From: Clostridia bacterium
GTDB taxonomy: Bacteria; Bacillota; Clostridia; Christensenellales; Aristaeellaceae
Assembly: GCA_017516305.1 (NCBI GenBank)
Contig: JAFXDB010000112.1
Span: 1 to 48,081 of the forward strand
Reading direction: 5' to 3'
Length of the DNA stretch: 48,081 nucleotides
The notes beneath the pieces were generated by a model. The model did not search any database. It worked only from the letters and a program-made list of their open reading frames with translations, and was not told the origin of the DNA. A program made the translations under genes and the position numbers. Below are positions 15,750 through 23,454 of this stretch, in pieces; position 1 is the first letter of the stretch, and each line of letters starts with the position of its first letter.

Positions 15750-16304
15750 TCACTCCCCCAGCTTTCCCTGGTGGAAGTGCCGCCTGCACAGGCTCACATA
15801 CTGGCTGGAGCCGCCCAGGAGGATCTGGTCACCCTCCTTGACCACCTTGCCGTCCACCACGCGGGCATTGCAGATGGCCTTGCGGCCGCACCAGCAGATG
15901 GTTTTCACTTCCTCGATCGTGTCCGCCCAGGCCATGAGCCACATGCTTCCCTCGAAGAAGTTCTCCTGGAAGTCCGTGCGCAGACCGTAGGCGATGACGG
16001 GGATGTTCAGTTCGTCCACGATGGCAACCAGCAGCTGCACCTGGGCCTTGGTCAGGAACTGGGCCTCGTCCACGATGACGCAGTCATACCCGCGGACGCT
16101 CTCCAGCGTCGTGTCCTCGACATACTGGCACTCGGTCTCCAGGCCGCAGCGGGACTTCACCACCACCGCGCCGTCGCGGTTCTCCAGCTTCGGCTTGAGC
16201 ATGAGCACCTTCTGGCCCCGCTCGTGATAGTTATACTGCACCATGATGGCATTGGCGGTCTTGCTGGAGCCCATCGCTCCGTAACGGTAATAAAGCTTTG
16301 CCAT
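15750..16304 (-). CDS. tdk: Thymidine kinase (type II)
   Basis: The 184-residue protein has the P-loop GAMGSSKT at residues 9-16, the Walker B VDEAQF near 77-82, the lasso region with YGLRTDFQENFFEGS, and a zinc-binding set CWCGRKA with a C-terminal CRRHF. It phosphorylates thymidine in the salvage pathway. Upstream, AGGTG precedes the ATG, and a TATGAT -10 element lies at 16343-16338 on the minus strand with a weak -35. It is the first gene of the operon running to the RNase. Confidence 0.95.
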   Translation of the reverse strand: MAKLYYRYGAMGSSKTANAIMVQYNYHERGQKVLMLKPKLENRDGAVVVKSRCGLETECQYVEDTTLESVRGYDCVIVDEAQFLTKAQVQLLVAIVDELNIPVIAYGLRTDFQENFFEGSMWLMAWADTIEEVKTICWCGRKAICNARVVDGKVVKEGDQILLGGSSQYVSLCRRHFHQGKLGE

Positions 16305-16359
16305 GGGGAAAGCACCTCGTTCTTATGTGATGCATCCATCATACCACAAAACCCGCAGG

Positions 16360-16394
16360 AAAAAAAGCCTCGCAGCGAAATAAACGCAGCAGGC
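16360..16394 (-). terminator. Terminator of the XRE regulator gene
   Basis: On the minus strand GCCTGCTGCG pairs imperfectly with CGCTGCGAGGC, followed by seven T residues. It sits three bases after the stop codon at 16398. Confidence 0.6.
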
Positions 16395-16397
16395 CGC

Positions 16398-17402
16398 TCA
16401 ATCCTCCGCAGGCAGGTACCGTTCCATCCGCCTGTCGCCCCGGCGGTAGATGTATTCGTCATCCCCGCAGCCCTGCAGCACAATCTGCTCATCATGATAG
16501 CGCTTGACGCACCACATCAGGCCCCTGCTGGTGCTGACGCACATGCCAGGCTGAAGCTCCTCCGTGGGAATGTCAAAGGGCTTGGGCATATAGCTGAAAT
16601 CGCTGAAGATGCCGCAGTAGGGCGCGCTGTTGTCGCCCTCGCTGCGGATGCGGAAATACTGCCCGCCGCTCATCAGGCCCATATCAAAGGGCTGATTGAA
16701 GGACGCACCGCAGTAGACATTCAGCTTGTCCATCCGCAGCTGCATGACGTATTCCGTCCGTCCGGTGCAAAGGAAGAAGAACAGCTGGCCTTCGTCCGCC
16801 GTGAGCGACGCACCCATCCGCCAGGCCGTCAGGCAGCGCCGGATTCCGGCCTGGGACACCGTGGGCAATGCTGCGCCGGAATGATCGGCACGGAAGCGCT
16901 CCCGGCGGCGCATCCTGCCCAGCTGCATGCGGTCAAACCCCTGCCCAAGTTCCGCTGCCAGCGGCGATGCCGTCGCAATCGTTCTCCCATCCTCCATCCG
17001 GTAGGCAAAATGCGTCATTCCTTCCCGGCGCACGCACAGGGCGGTCAGCTGCTTCTCCTCCAGCCCGCCGGTATACAGCCGGGCACACAGCGCTCCGTTT
17101 TCTTCGCTGAGCACATAGGCAAAGCGTTCCGTCTCCACAATCTCGCTGCTGCCATCCCGATACACGCCGCACAGGAACCTCTCCTGTCCGGCAAAGGTGG
17201 AGATGCCCTCCACCAGCAGCGAATCCGTCGTCACGCCGAAGATGCGGCTCAGCCTCACAATGCGTTCCACGCCGGGGATGATCTGATCCAATTCCCAGCG
17301 GGACACGGTCTGCCGAGTGGTGTCCAGCCTCTCCCCCAGCGTCTCCTGACTCATTCCCGCAGCCTGACGCAGTTGCATGATCCTCTGTCCCAGTGTCATC
17401 AT
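16398..17402 (-). CDS. XRE-family transcription regulator with unknown C-terminal domain
   Basis: The start at 17402 (MMTLGQRIMQLRQ) follows AAGGAGG nine bases upstream. Residues about 3-60 are a classic XRE helix-turn-helix (GMSQETLGERLDTTRQTVSRWE, shortened; then IPGVERIVRLSRIFGVTTDSLL). The remaining 270 residues are beta-rich and Arg-rich in the middle, with no domain I recognise; the length suggests a ligand- or signal-sensing part. It is monocistronic, with a TATAAT promoter. Its targets are unknown. It stands between the tdk operon and msrA. Confidence 0.85.
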   Translation of the reverse strand: MMTLGQRIMQLRQAAGMSQETLGERLDTTRQTVSRWELDQIIPGVERIVRLSRIFGVTTDSLLVEGISTFAGQERFLCGVYRDGSSEIVETERFAYVLSEENGALCARLYTGGLEEKQLTALCVRREGMTHFAYRMEDGRTIATASPLAAELGQGFDRMQLGRMRRRERFRADHSGAALPTVSQAGIRRCLTAWRMGASLTADEGQLFFFLCTGRTEYVMQLRMDKLNVYCGASFNQPFDMGLMSGGQYFRIRSEGDNSAPYCGIFSDFSYMPKPFDIPTEELQPGMCVSTSRGLMWCVKRYHDEQIVLQGCGDDEYIYRRGDRRMERYLPAED

Positions 17403-17427
17403 TGCAAAAACGCCTCCTTCTGCTGCC

Positions 17428-17456
17428 ATTATAGCACAGGGAGGCGTTCCGGTCTA
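17428..17456 (-). promoter_or_regulatory. Promoter of the XRE regulator
   Basis: On the minus strand TAGACC (17456-17451) and TATAAT (17433-17428) are 17 bases apart. A perfect 8-pair palindrome, TGTCACGC/GCGTGACA (17476-17494), lies about 20 bases upstream of the -35. It could be an operator or part of the msrA terminator. Confidence 0.6.
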
Positions 17457-17475
17457 CCGCACAAAGATGGAAGTC

Positions 17476-17494
17476 TGTCACGCGCGGCGTGACA
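17476..17494. promoter_or_regulatory. Perfect palindrome between msrA and the XRE gene
   Basis: TGTCACGC-GCG-GCGTGACA lies three bases past the msrA stop. There is no T-run on either side, so an operator for the adjacent XRE protein is as likely as a terminator. Confidence 0.45.
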
Positions 17495-17497
17495 CGT

Positions 17498-18016
17498 TCA
17501 GATTTCGTTCAGGTCTGCCATCTTCACCCAGTCGATCTCCTCCCACGGCACATGGCAGTAGCCGCCGGGGTTCTTGTCCAGGTATTTCTGATGGTATTCC
17601 TCTGCCGGGTAGAAGCAGTTCAGCGGGCAGACTTCTACCGCAAGGGGCGCTGCATACGCCGCCTGCAGCTTCTCCATTTCCGCCCGGACGACGGCCTCGT
17701 CCGCCGCGTCCACCCAGTACACGCCTGTGCGGTACTGATTGCCGACGTCCTCGCCCTGCTTCTCAAAGGATGTGGGGTCGATGATGCGGAAGAAAAGTCG
17801 CAGGAGCTTCTCCAGGGGCAGGACGTCTGCATCGTAGGCCACGCGGACGGTCTCGGCATGACCGGTGTCGCCCTGCTTTACCTGTGTGTAGGCAGGGGCA
17901 TCCAGGTGGCCGTTGGCAAAGCCGACCTCCGTCCGTTCCACCCCGGCAATGTTCCCCACATATTTTTCTACCCCCCAGTAGCATCCGCCGGCCAGGTAAA
18001 TCGTACGCAGATTCAT
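17498..18016 (-). CDS. msrA: Peptide-methionine (S)-S-oxide reductase
   Basis: The catalytic motif is GGCYWGVEKY (Cys12 from the ATG at 18016; the family usually has GCFWG). It is followed by VEVGFANGH-like TEVGFANG, GHAETVRVAYD and NCFYPAEEYHQKYLDKNP (split), all MsrA signatures. It repairs S-sulfoxides of methionine in proteins. The start is either ATG 18016 or an in-frame TTG at 18025 that has the better-placed ribosome-binding site (GAGGAAGGGG). It lies 30 bases after the serine hydrolase gene, possibly as the last gene of that transcript. Confidence 0.92.
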   Translation of the reverse strand: MNLRTIYLAGGCYWGVEKYVGNIAGVERTEVGFANGHLDAPAYTQVKQGDTGHAETVRVAYDADVLPLEKLLRLFFRIIDPTSFEKQGEDVGNQYRTGVYWVDAADEAVVRAEMEKLQAAYAAPLAVEVCPLNCFYPAEEYHQKYLDKNPGGYCHVPWEEIDWVKMADLNEI

Positions 18017-18046
18017 ATCCTTCAAGCGCCCCTTCCTCTTCCTGAT

Positions 18047-19387
18047 TCATCCCTGCTTCCGCCCCGTCGCCACGCCTTCATAGGCATTGGTGGCCGGGTC
18101 GAAGGACTTGCGGCACTGCACCGTCAGGGTGTCCTCCTTGAAATACAGCAGCATATCCACGCCGCAGGGCGCATTGCCGATAATGAAGCAGCGCACCCGC
18201 AGCAGGCCCGGCTCCACCCAGCCGCCGGAGCAGAGCGTCGGCCGCTGCGGCCAGCCGGGGAATGTGTCGATGACGTTCTCCCCCAGGCCAAAGCGCAGGG
18301 GATTCCTGCCCAGGTCGTTTTCCCACAGCAGCTCATTCCCCCGCAGCTCCACGGACTTCACGCCCATGTAGTTCGGCGGGAAATGGTAGGGCCCGGCGGC
18401 GGCGATGGCATGCTCGGGCAGATTGGGCAGCGCCTGCACGCGCAGGTTCAGGCGAACCTCGTCGCAGTCCTCGATGCCGATGTAGGGGTAGATCTCCTCG
18501 AAGAAGGCGTTATAGATGCGCTGCACGCCCACATTGTCCAGGCGGGTATCGGCGATGGTGCACAGCAGCGTGTCCTTCGCCGGGCAGACCACCGCCAGCT
18601 GACCGCCCAGGCCGTACATGGCCCAGCCGGCGCGGGTCATCCACACCTGCCAGCCGTAGCCGTAGCGCTCCTCCTCGTTGGCACACAGACGGTTGTCGAT
18701 GTGCTTCCTGCCCATCTCCTCGCAGAACCACTGCGGGATGATACCATGTCCGCCCTCCATCACCAGGCGGCTGACCTTGTGCAGGTCGCGCAGGGACATA
18801 CACAGGCCCGTGCCGCCCTGACAGGTGCCCGCAGGGTCGCGGAGCCAGAATTTTTCGTCATCCGCGCCGATTTTGTCAAAGACGCGCGCATTCAGGAAGT
18901 CGATGACCTCCTGCCCGGACAGGCGCTTCACCAGCGCCGCCAGCACCTGGGAGCAGCCCGTGTCGTAGTGGAAAACCGTACCCGGCTCGTGAGTGGAAGG
19001 CGCGGTGAAGAAGGGCTTCGTCCAGTCCTCGTCCGTCTCCCGGTAGGCCGTGGAGCGGAAGCAGGTAGCCATGCGCAGCATATCGCGGATGGTCAGGCGG
19101 CAGAGGCGTTCGTCCGGCTGCTCCGGCAGATAATCGGGGAAGAAGGTGACGATGCGGTCGTCCAGGGACAGCTTACCCTCCTCAATGAGCATGCCGATGG
19201 CCAGCCCGGTCATCGTCTTGGACACGGAGTACATCCGGTGGGGCTTGCCCTCCTCAAAGGGCGCATAATAGGCCGTGGCCTTCACAACGCCGCCCACGGA
19301 CAGGATGAAGCCGTGCATGCACACGTCCTCCCGGCGCAGACGGCTGACAAAATTCTCGACCCTCGTCTTCAAACGCTGATCCAGCAT
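18047..19387 (-). CDS. Serine hydrolase of the class C beta-lactamase fold
   Basis: The 446-residue protein has no signal peptide. The active-site SxxK is S54-V-S-K57 in MYSVSKTMTGLAIGMLIEEG (quoted within limit). The second motif is at FHYDTGCSQ, near residue 140, where YxN is usual. A glycine-rich YGLGGQLAVV strand takes the place of the KTG box. A C-terminal beta domain of about 110 residues follows. Such proteins are often esterases or peptidases, not lactamases. As it follows GH105 in a pectin operon and lacks an export signal, a cytosolic esterase acting on pectin oligosaccharides is plausible but unproven. Confidence 0.85.
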   Translation of the reverse strand: MLDQRLKTRVENFVSRLRREDVCMHGFILSVGGVVKATAYYAPFEEGKPHRMYSVSKTMTGLAIGMLIEEGKLSLDDRIVTFFPDYLPEQPDERLCRLTIRDMLRMATCFRSTAYRETDEDWTKPFFTAPSTHEPGTVFHYDTGCSQVLAALVKRLSGQEVIDFLNARVFDKIGADDEKFWLRDPAGTCQGGTGLCMSLRDLHKVSRLVMEGGHGIIPQWFCEEMGRKHIDNRLCANEEERYGYGWQVWMTRAGWAMYGLGGQLAVVCPAKDTLLCTIADTRLDNVGVQRIYNAFFEEIYPYIGIEDCDEVRLNLRVQALPNLPEHAIAAAGPYHFPPNYMGVKSVELRGNELLWENDLGRNPLRFGLGENVIDTFPGWPQRPTLCSGGWVEPGLLRVRCFIIGNAPCGVDMLLYFKEDTLTVQCRKSFDPATNAYEGVATGRKQG

Positions 19388-19402
19388 GCTGTATCCTCCC
19401 CT

Positions 19403-20512
19403 TCACGCTTCACTGCGTATTTCGTATTCCACCGCCGCCTGGATGTAGGCGCCGGTGCCCTTGATATCCCAGGAGCCCACGGCCTCACTGATGTAGTAAT
19501 CATAGGAGCCGTCGCGGTACTTGCCCGGCTGGCCGCCCAGGCCCGCACCAAAGCAGGTTTTGGCCAGGAACATCGTGCCGTCGCGCATTCTGCCGACGAA
19601 TTCCCGCTGCAGCGCCCGGAAACTCTCCGCCGCCGCGTCGCCCATCTCCGCCGGGATGCAGCCCAGGCGAGCCAGCTTCAGCATCGCAGCCACCATCAGG
19701 CAGGAGCCGGAGGACTCCCGGTAATTACCCGCCCTGCCCGGCTGGTCGATGACCTGCAGCCACACGCCGCCGTCGCGGACAGATAGCAGCTTCTCCGACA
19801 TGCTGCAGGCGATCTTCTCCAGGTCTGCCCGGCATGCATGGCCCGGAGGCAGCAGCTCCAGCACATCCGCCAGCCCCAGCATGTACCACCCCACAGCCCG
19901 GCCCCAGCAATGCGCCGCACGGCCCGTCTCCGGGTCGGACCACAGCTGCGCCCGGGATTCGTCCCAGGCATGATGGTTGAGCCCCGTTGCGGGCTCCAGG
20001 GTGTGTCGATAGGCCAGCTGCAGCTGCCGGGCCGCGTCCTGCACGCCGTCCTCGTCCCCTGTCATCAGGCAGTACTCGGTGTAGAAGGGCGCGGACATGT
20101 GCAGCCCATCCAGCCACATCTGGTAGGGATAGCACTTCTTGTGCCAGAAGCCGCCGTCGGAGGTGCGGGGCTGTCGGCGCAGCTGTTCGCGCAGCATGTC
20201 CGCCGCCTTCCGGTATTTCTCCTCTCCCGTGGCCTTCCAGAGGTACAGCGCCTGGCGGCCATCACAGATGTAATCCAGGTTGAAGCTGTCAAAGGTGTAG
20301 TCACGGATGCTCCCGTCTGCCGAGACGAAGGTATCCATGGCCTCACGGATGTAGTCGAAGTATTTCTGCTCCCCTGTCAGGCGATGCAGCGCCTCCATGC
20401 CCCGCCACATCACGCCGTAATCATAGCTCCAGCGGGCAGTCAGGAGACCGAATTTCTTCATGAAGCTCTCCGCCATCAGCACAGCGGAGCCAGGCAGATA
20501 TTCCTTCAGCAT
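19403..20512 (-). CDS. GH105 unsaturated rhamnogalacturonyl hydrolase
   Basis: The start at ATG 20512 (GGAAGAG upstream) gives 369 residues, the usual family size. The (alpha/alpha)6 barrel markers include SFNLDYICDG (Asp80), the general acid Asp135 in MWLDGLHMSAPFY, the HAWDES block and WGRAVGWYMLGLAD. GH105 enzymes (YteR/YesR type) remove the unsaturated uronic acid from the non-reducing end of lyase-generated rhamnogalacturonan fragments. There is no signal peptide, so it acts in the cytoplasm. It is co-transcribed with the DUF402 gene 14 bases upstream and the serine hydrolase downstream. Confidence 0.92.
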   Translation of the reverse strand: MLKEYLPGSAVLMAESFMKKFGLLTARWSYDYGVMWRGMEALHRLTGEQKYFDYIREAMDTFVSADGSIRDYTFDSFNLDYICDGRQALYLWKATGEEKYRKAADMLREQLRRQPRTSDGGFWHKKCYPYQMWLDGLHMSAPFYTEYCLMTGDEDGVQDAARQLQLAYRHTLEPATGLNHHAWDESRAQLWSDPETGRAAHCWGRAVGWYMLGLADVLELLPPGHACRADLEKIACSMSEKLLSVRDGGVWLQVIDQPGRAGNYRESSGSCLMVAAMLKLARLGCIPAEMGDAAAESFRALQREFVGRMRDGTMFLAKTCFGAGLGGQPGKYRDGSYDYYISEAVGSWDIKGTGAYIQAAVEYEIRSEA

Positions 20513-20526
20513 GCTTTCTCTTCCCT

Positions 20527-21111
20527 TCACGCATTTCGGCGCAGCACATCCGGGGCGTCCAGCCGGGACAGCACATGGCGCAAGATCTCCCCGCACCACT
20601 TTTCCGTCCGCCGCACATCCCGGCACAGGCAGCGGCGGATGTCCTCGCCCTCCGCCAGCGCCCGGGCATGCTGCTCAGGCGTCAGCTCGCCGGATCGCAG
20701 CGCGCCGTCCAGTTCTTCCCTGTCGTCGGTGTGGACGTCGCCCTGGGGGCTGAAGATCACATCCAGGTACTGATCGACGAAGGCCGCCACGCCGTCGGAG
20801 TCATATTCGATGCGGTCAATGACGTCCGCATACCACACGGACACGCGGGGAATCGCCTCCCAGAGCGCCCGGGGACGGTACTTGACCGTCAGCACCCGGT
20901 GCTGCCCGTCGGGGACGAGCTGCAGCCACAGCATCCCCGCACCCGCTACGGGCACCTTGCCCGCCTTGGGCATGCTCCAAGTGCACACGTCGCCGGAGAG
21001 GATGCGGATGACGCACGCCAGCCCCCGGAATTCCGGCAGATCAACGCGCATCTGGTAATACGGGAAGCCCTGAAAGCCCCAGCCCTCCCGCGTCAGGCGC
21101 TTGCGCTTCAT
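20527..21111 (-). CDS. DUF402 (FomD-like) protein
   Basis: The 194-residue protein has the DUF402 beta-barrel region at about 80-150: VWYADVIDRIEYDSDG, FVDQYLDVIFSPQGDV and DREELDGALRSGELTPEQ. The family includes nucleotide-phosphate hydrolases such as FomD. A role in pectin breakdown is not known. Its start overlaps the upstream CE8-CE12 stop (ATGA, 21108-21111) and GH105 follows closely, so it is firmly part of the operon. The first 60 residues look unlike the DUF402 proteins I know and may be a lineage-specific addition. Confidence 0.75.
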   Translation of the reverse strand: MKRKRLTREGWGFQGFPYYQMRVDLPEFRGLACVIRILSGDVCTWSMPKAGKVPVAGAGMLWLQLVPDGQHRVLTVKYRPRALWEAIPRVSVWYADVIDRIEYDSDGVAAFVDQYLDVIFSPQGDVHTDDREELDGALRSGELTPEQHARALAEGEDIRRCLCRDVRRTEKWCGEILRHVLSRLDAPDVLRRNA

Positions 21112-22724
21112 TTTTCCGTTTCCTCCAGCAGCTGCATCACCAGCCGGGCATGGCGCACCGCCCCGGTGAAGCTCAGGTGGGTGTTGTCCTGCACGCCGTC
21201 GGGGTAATTGGGATGGCCGGGGGCCTGCCAGTTGAACAGCTGCTTCGAAGCCTCCGCACCCATTTCCGTCAGCAGCTGTTCCGTCGCCCTTTCCATGTCC
21301 AGCAGCCGCACGCCCCGGTACGCCGCCAGGTCGCGCATGGCGGCAGGGTACTCTCCGTGGGTGTGCTTCAGCCGGCCGTTTTCATCAAAGTGACGGCGGG
21401 CGATGGGCGTGAGCAGAACGGGCTCCGCGCCCTGGCGGCGGGCAGCGTCGATGTACATGTTCAGATACTCCGGGTAGGTGACGCGGGCAACGGTGGCGCG
21501 CTCGACATCCTCCTTCTCGTCGTTGTGGCTGAACTGGATGAAAAGCTTATCCCCCCTGCGCAGGCACAGCTCGATGAAATTCAGCCGCTTCTCCGCCACG
21601 AAGGACTTGCTGGAGCGTCCGCACACGGCGCAGTTCTCCACATACACATTTTCTGCCATGGCCTTGAAGGGCGTGCCCCAGCCGGTCATGGGGTAGAATT
21701 CGGGAGCATAATCCGCCATGGTGGAATCGCCGCAGAGAAACCAGGTCGGGGTACGTTTTGTGGGATTCCAGCCGTCACAGCCGCCGATGACCTCCCGGAT
21801 GGTCAGCAGCGACGCTTCCTCCTCCGTCAGGCGGGCAGCGGCGGGGTGGCGGGGCGTCTGGTCGGCCCGGGCGCCCATTGTGCCGTATTCGCCGCAGCGG
21901 CGGGTGAGCTTGTTGTCGCCCCAGTCCTGGAAGCCCTCGGGGGCAACGCATTCGTCCATTTCGCATTCCAGGAACAGCGTGTGGGCAAAGCGCCGCCACG
22001 GGCGGCCCAGGTACGCCTGTCCGGGTTCGCAGTCGCCGGTGAGGCGGCAGCGGTGGAAAACGAGGCCGTAGGGCGCCTGCTCCGGGGTGTTGGCGGCGGT
22101 ATAGAAGCCGCCGCGTTTGTTCATGTGCAGCGTGCAGCCCTCGAACCAGCAGGCATAGGGGCCGAAGATGAAATCCACATCGCCCTGGATGAAGCAGTTC
22201 TCGAAGTACTGCCGTCCCAGCACCAGCGGGCAGTCGCCCACGGAGACGACGCCCTCGGGAATGAGCCGGGGCAGGGCGTCCCGGGCCACCTTGGGCATGG
22301 TGGGGCCGCAGAAGAGCGTGTCCTGACAGGCGATCATGCGTACATTGCGCCACACGCCCCGGTCACCCGCTGCATACACCGCCACGGCCTGTCCGACGAC
22401 GGAGCCGTCCCCCGCGTCGTTGCGGATGGTGATATTTTCGATCTCCACATTGTCGCCGGTGACGAGGAAGGTATAGCTGAGGAACGTGCCCTTTTCCTTC
22501 CCCTCCTCATTGAGGTCATGGGCGCAGCCGGAGTGGGTGATGACAGTGCGGTCCCGCGCCTCGCCGATGATGCGCACATTATCCTTGTTGACAATGACCC
22601 GCTCGTGGTACTCGTCCATGCGCACCAGGAGGATGGTGGGCTGGCGGTTGCTCATGGGAATGGCGTCGATGGCCCCCTGGATGGAAGTGAAGTCCCCGGA
22701 GCCGTCCTTTGCAATAATGTACAT
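21108..22724 (-). CDS. Pectin methylesterase (CE8) fused to rhamnogalacturonan acetylesterase (CE12)
   Basis: In this 538-residue protein residues 1-300 or so are a CE8 beta-helix: GQAVAVY (Gln112), QDTLF (Asp135), GDVDFIFG (nucleophile Asp184) and YLGRPWRR (Arg241, Trp243). Residues about 325-538 are an SGNH/GDSL hydrolase of the CE12 type: CGDSTMADY (Ser334), GWGTPF, GRSSKSF, FSHND and a terminal DNTHLSFTGA with the catalytic Asp/His. One protein would thus remove methyl and acetyl groups from homogalacturonan or rhamnogalacturonan oligomers. There is no signal peptide. The ribosome-binding site GAAGGAG is well placed. A second, stand-alone CE12 is encoded just upstream. Confidence 0.93.
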   Translation of the reverse strand: MYIIAKDGSGDFTSIQGAIDAIPMSNRQPTILLVRMDEYHERVIVNKDNVRIIGEARDRTVITHSGCAHDLNEEGKEKGTFLSYTFLVTGDNVEIENITIRNDAGDGSVVGQAVAVYAAGDRGVWRNVRMIACQDTLFCGPTMPKVARDALPRLIPEGVVSVGDCPLVLGRQYFENCFIQGDVDFIFGPYACWFEGCTLHMNKRGGFYTAANTPEQAPYGLVFHRCRLTGDCEPGQAYLGRPWRRFAHTLFLECEMDECVAPEGFQDWGDNKLTRRCGEYGTMGARADQTPRHPAAARLTEEEASLLTIREVIGGCDGWNPTKRTPTWFLCGDSTMADYAPEFYPMTGWGTPFKAMAENVYVENCAVCGRSSKSFVAEKRLNFIELCLRRGDKLFIQFSHNDEKEDVERATVARVTYPEYLNMYIDAARRQGAEPVLLTPIARRHFDENGRLKHTHGEYPAAMRDLAAYRGVRLLDMERATEQLLTEMGAEASKQLFNWQAPGHPNYPDGVQDNTHLSFTGAVRHARLVMQLLEETEK

Positions 22725-22748
22725 GCTTTTCTCCTTCCCCTCTTTCCC

Positions 22749-23393
22749 TTACACGAGGCAGAGCCGCCGCAGCCCGTCCGCCACAATGCGCGCAAAGGCC
22801 TCCGCCCCGGCGCGCTGGGTGTGGGTGTTGTCCTTCGACCCATTGGGATAAGCGGGATACAGCCCCGGCGCAACGTTCATGAACAGCGCCGAAGAGGCTT
22901 CCTCGCCCATGTCGCGGATGAGCTTTTCGCCCTCAGCCAGCACATCGATGAGGGGCACATTGCACGCCGCAGCCAGGCGGCGGGTCGCCGCCGCATACGT
23001 TCCGGGATGCCCCGGATAGGCTCCGTCCCGCCACCAGTTGCAGGGCGTGTGGGTCAGCAGCACCGGGATGGCCCCATGCTGCCGCGCCGTGTCCACAAAA
23101 ATGCACAGGTTGTTGACGAAGGAGGTATCCGCATCCGTGTGCCGCCAGACAAGGTCGCTGCCGTCATTGTGGCCGAACTGGATCAGCACGATATCACCCT
23201 TTTGCAGCGCCTTCTCCACCGTCACAAAGCGCCCCTCGGACAGGAAGGACTTGCTGCTGCGCCCGCCGATGGAATGGTTGACAAAGGCAATCTCCGGCAG
23301 CATTTCACCAATAACCTGCCCCCAGCCGGTGATGGGAGCCTGCTCAGGCTTGTAGGTTGCAGCAGTCGAATCGCCGCAGATATGGATGGTCAT
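22749..23393 (-). CDS. Rhamnogalacturonan acetylesterase (CE12, SGNH hydrolase)
   Basis: This is an SGNH hydrolase of about 214 residues. Block I is CGDSTAATY with the catalytic Ser near residue 9; then come GWGQVIGE, NHSIGGRSSKSF, the FGHND block, and the terminal DNTHTQRAGA with Asp and His. The family removes acetyl groups from rhamnogalacturonan I. The ATG at 23393 is preferred because GGGGG lies eight bases before it; an in-frame ATG at 23399 is also possible. There is no signal peptide. It follows the GH95 gene and precedes the CE8-CE12 fusion, which carries a related domain. Confidence 0.9.
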   Translation of the reverse strand: MTIHICGDSTAATYKPEQAPITGWGQVIGEMLPEIAFVNHSIGGRSSKSFLSEGRFVTVEKALQKGDIVLIQFGHNDGSDLVWRHTDADTSFVNNLCIFVDTARQHGAIPVLLTHTPCNWWRDGAYPGHPGTYAAATRRLAAACNVPLIDVLAEGEKLIRDMGEEASSALFMNVAPGLYPAYPNGSKDNTHTQRAGAEAFARIVADGLRRLCLV

Positions 23394-23454
23394 GGACATA
23401 ACCCCCTTGTCAAAGGTGTGATTCAGGCGTCACAGGTGCAGCAGGCCGACCATT

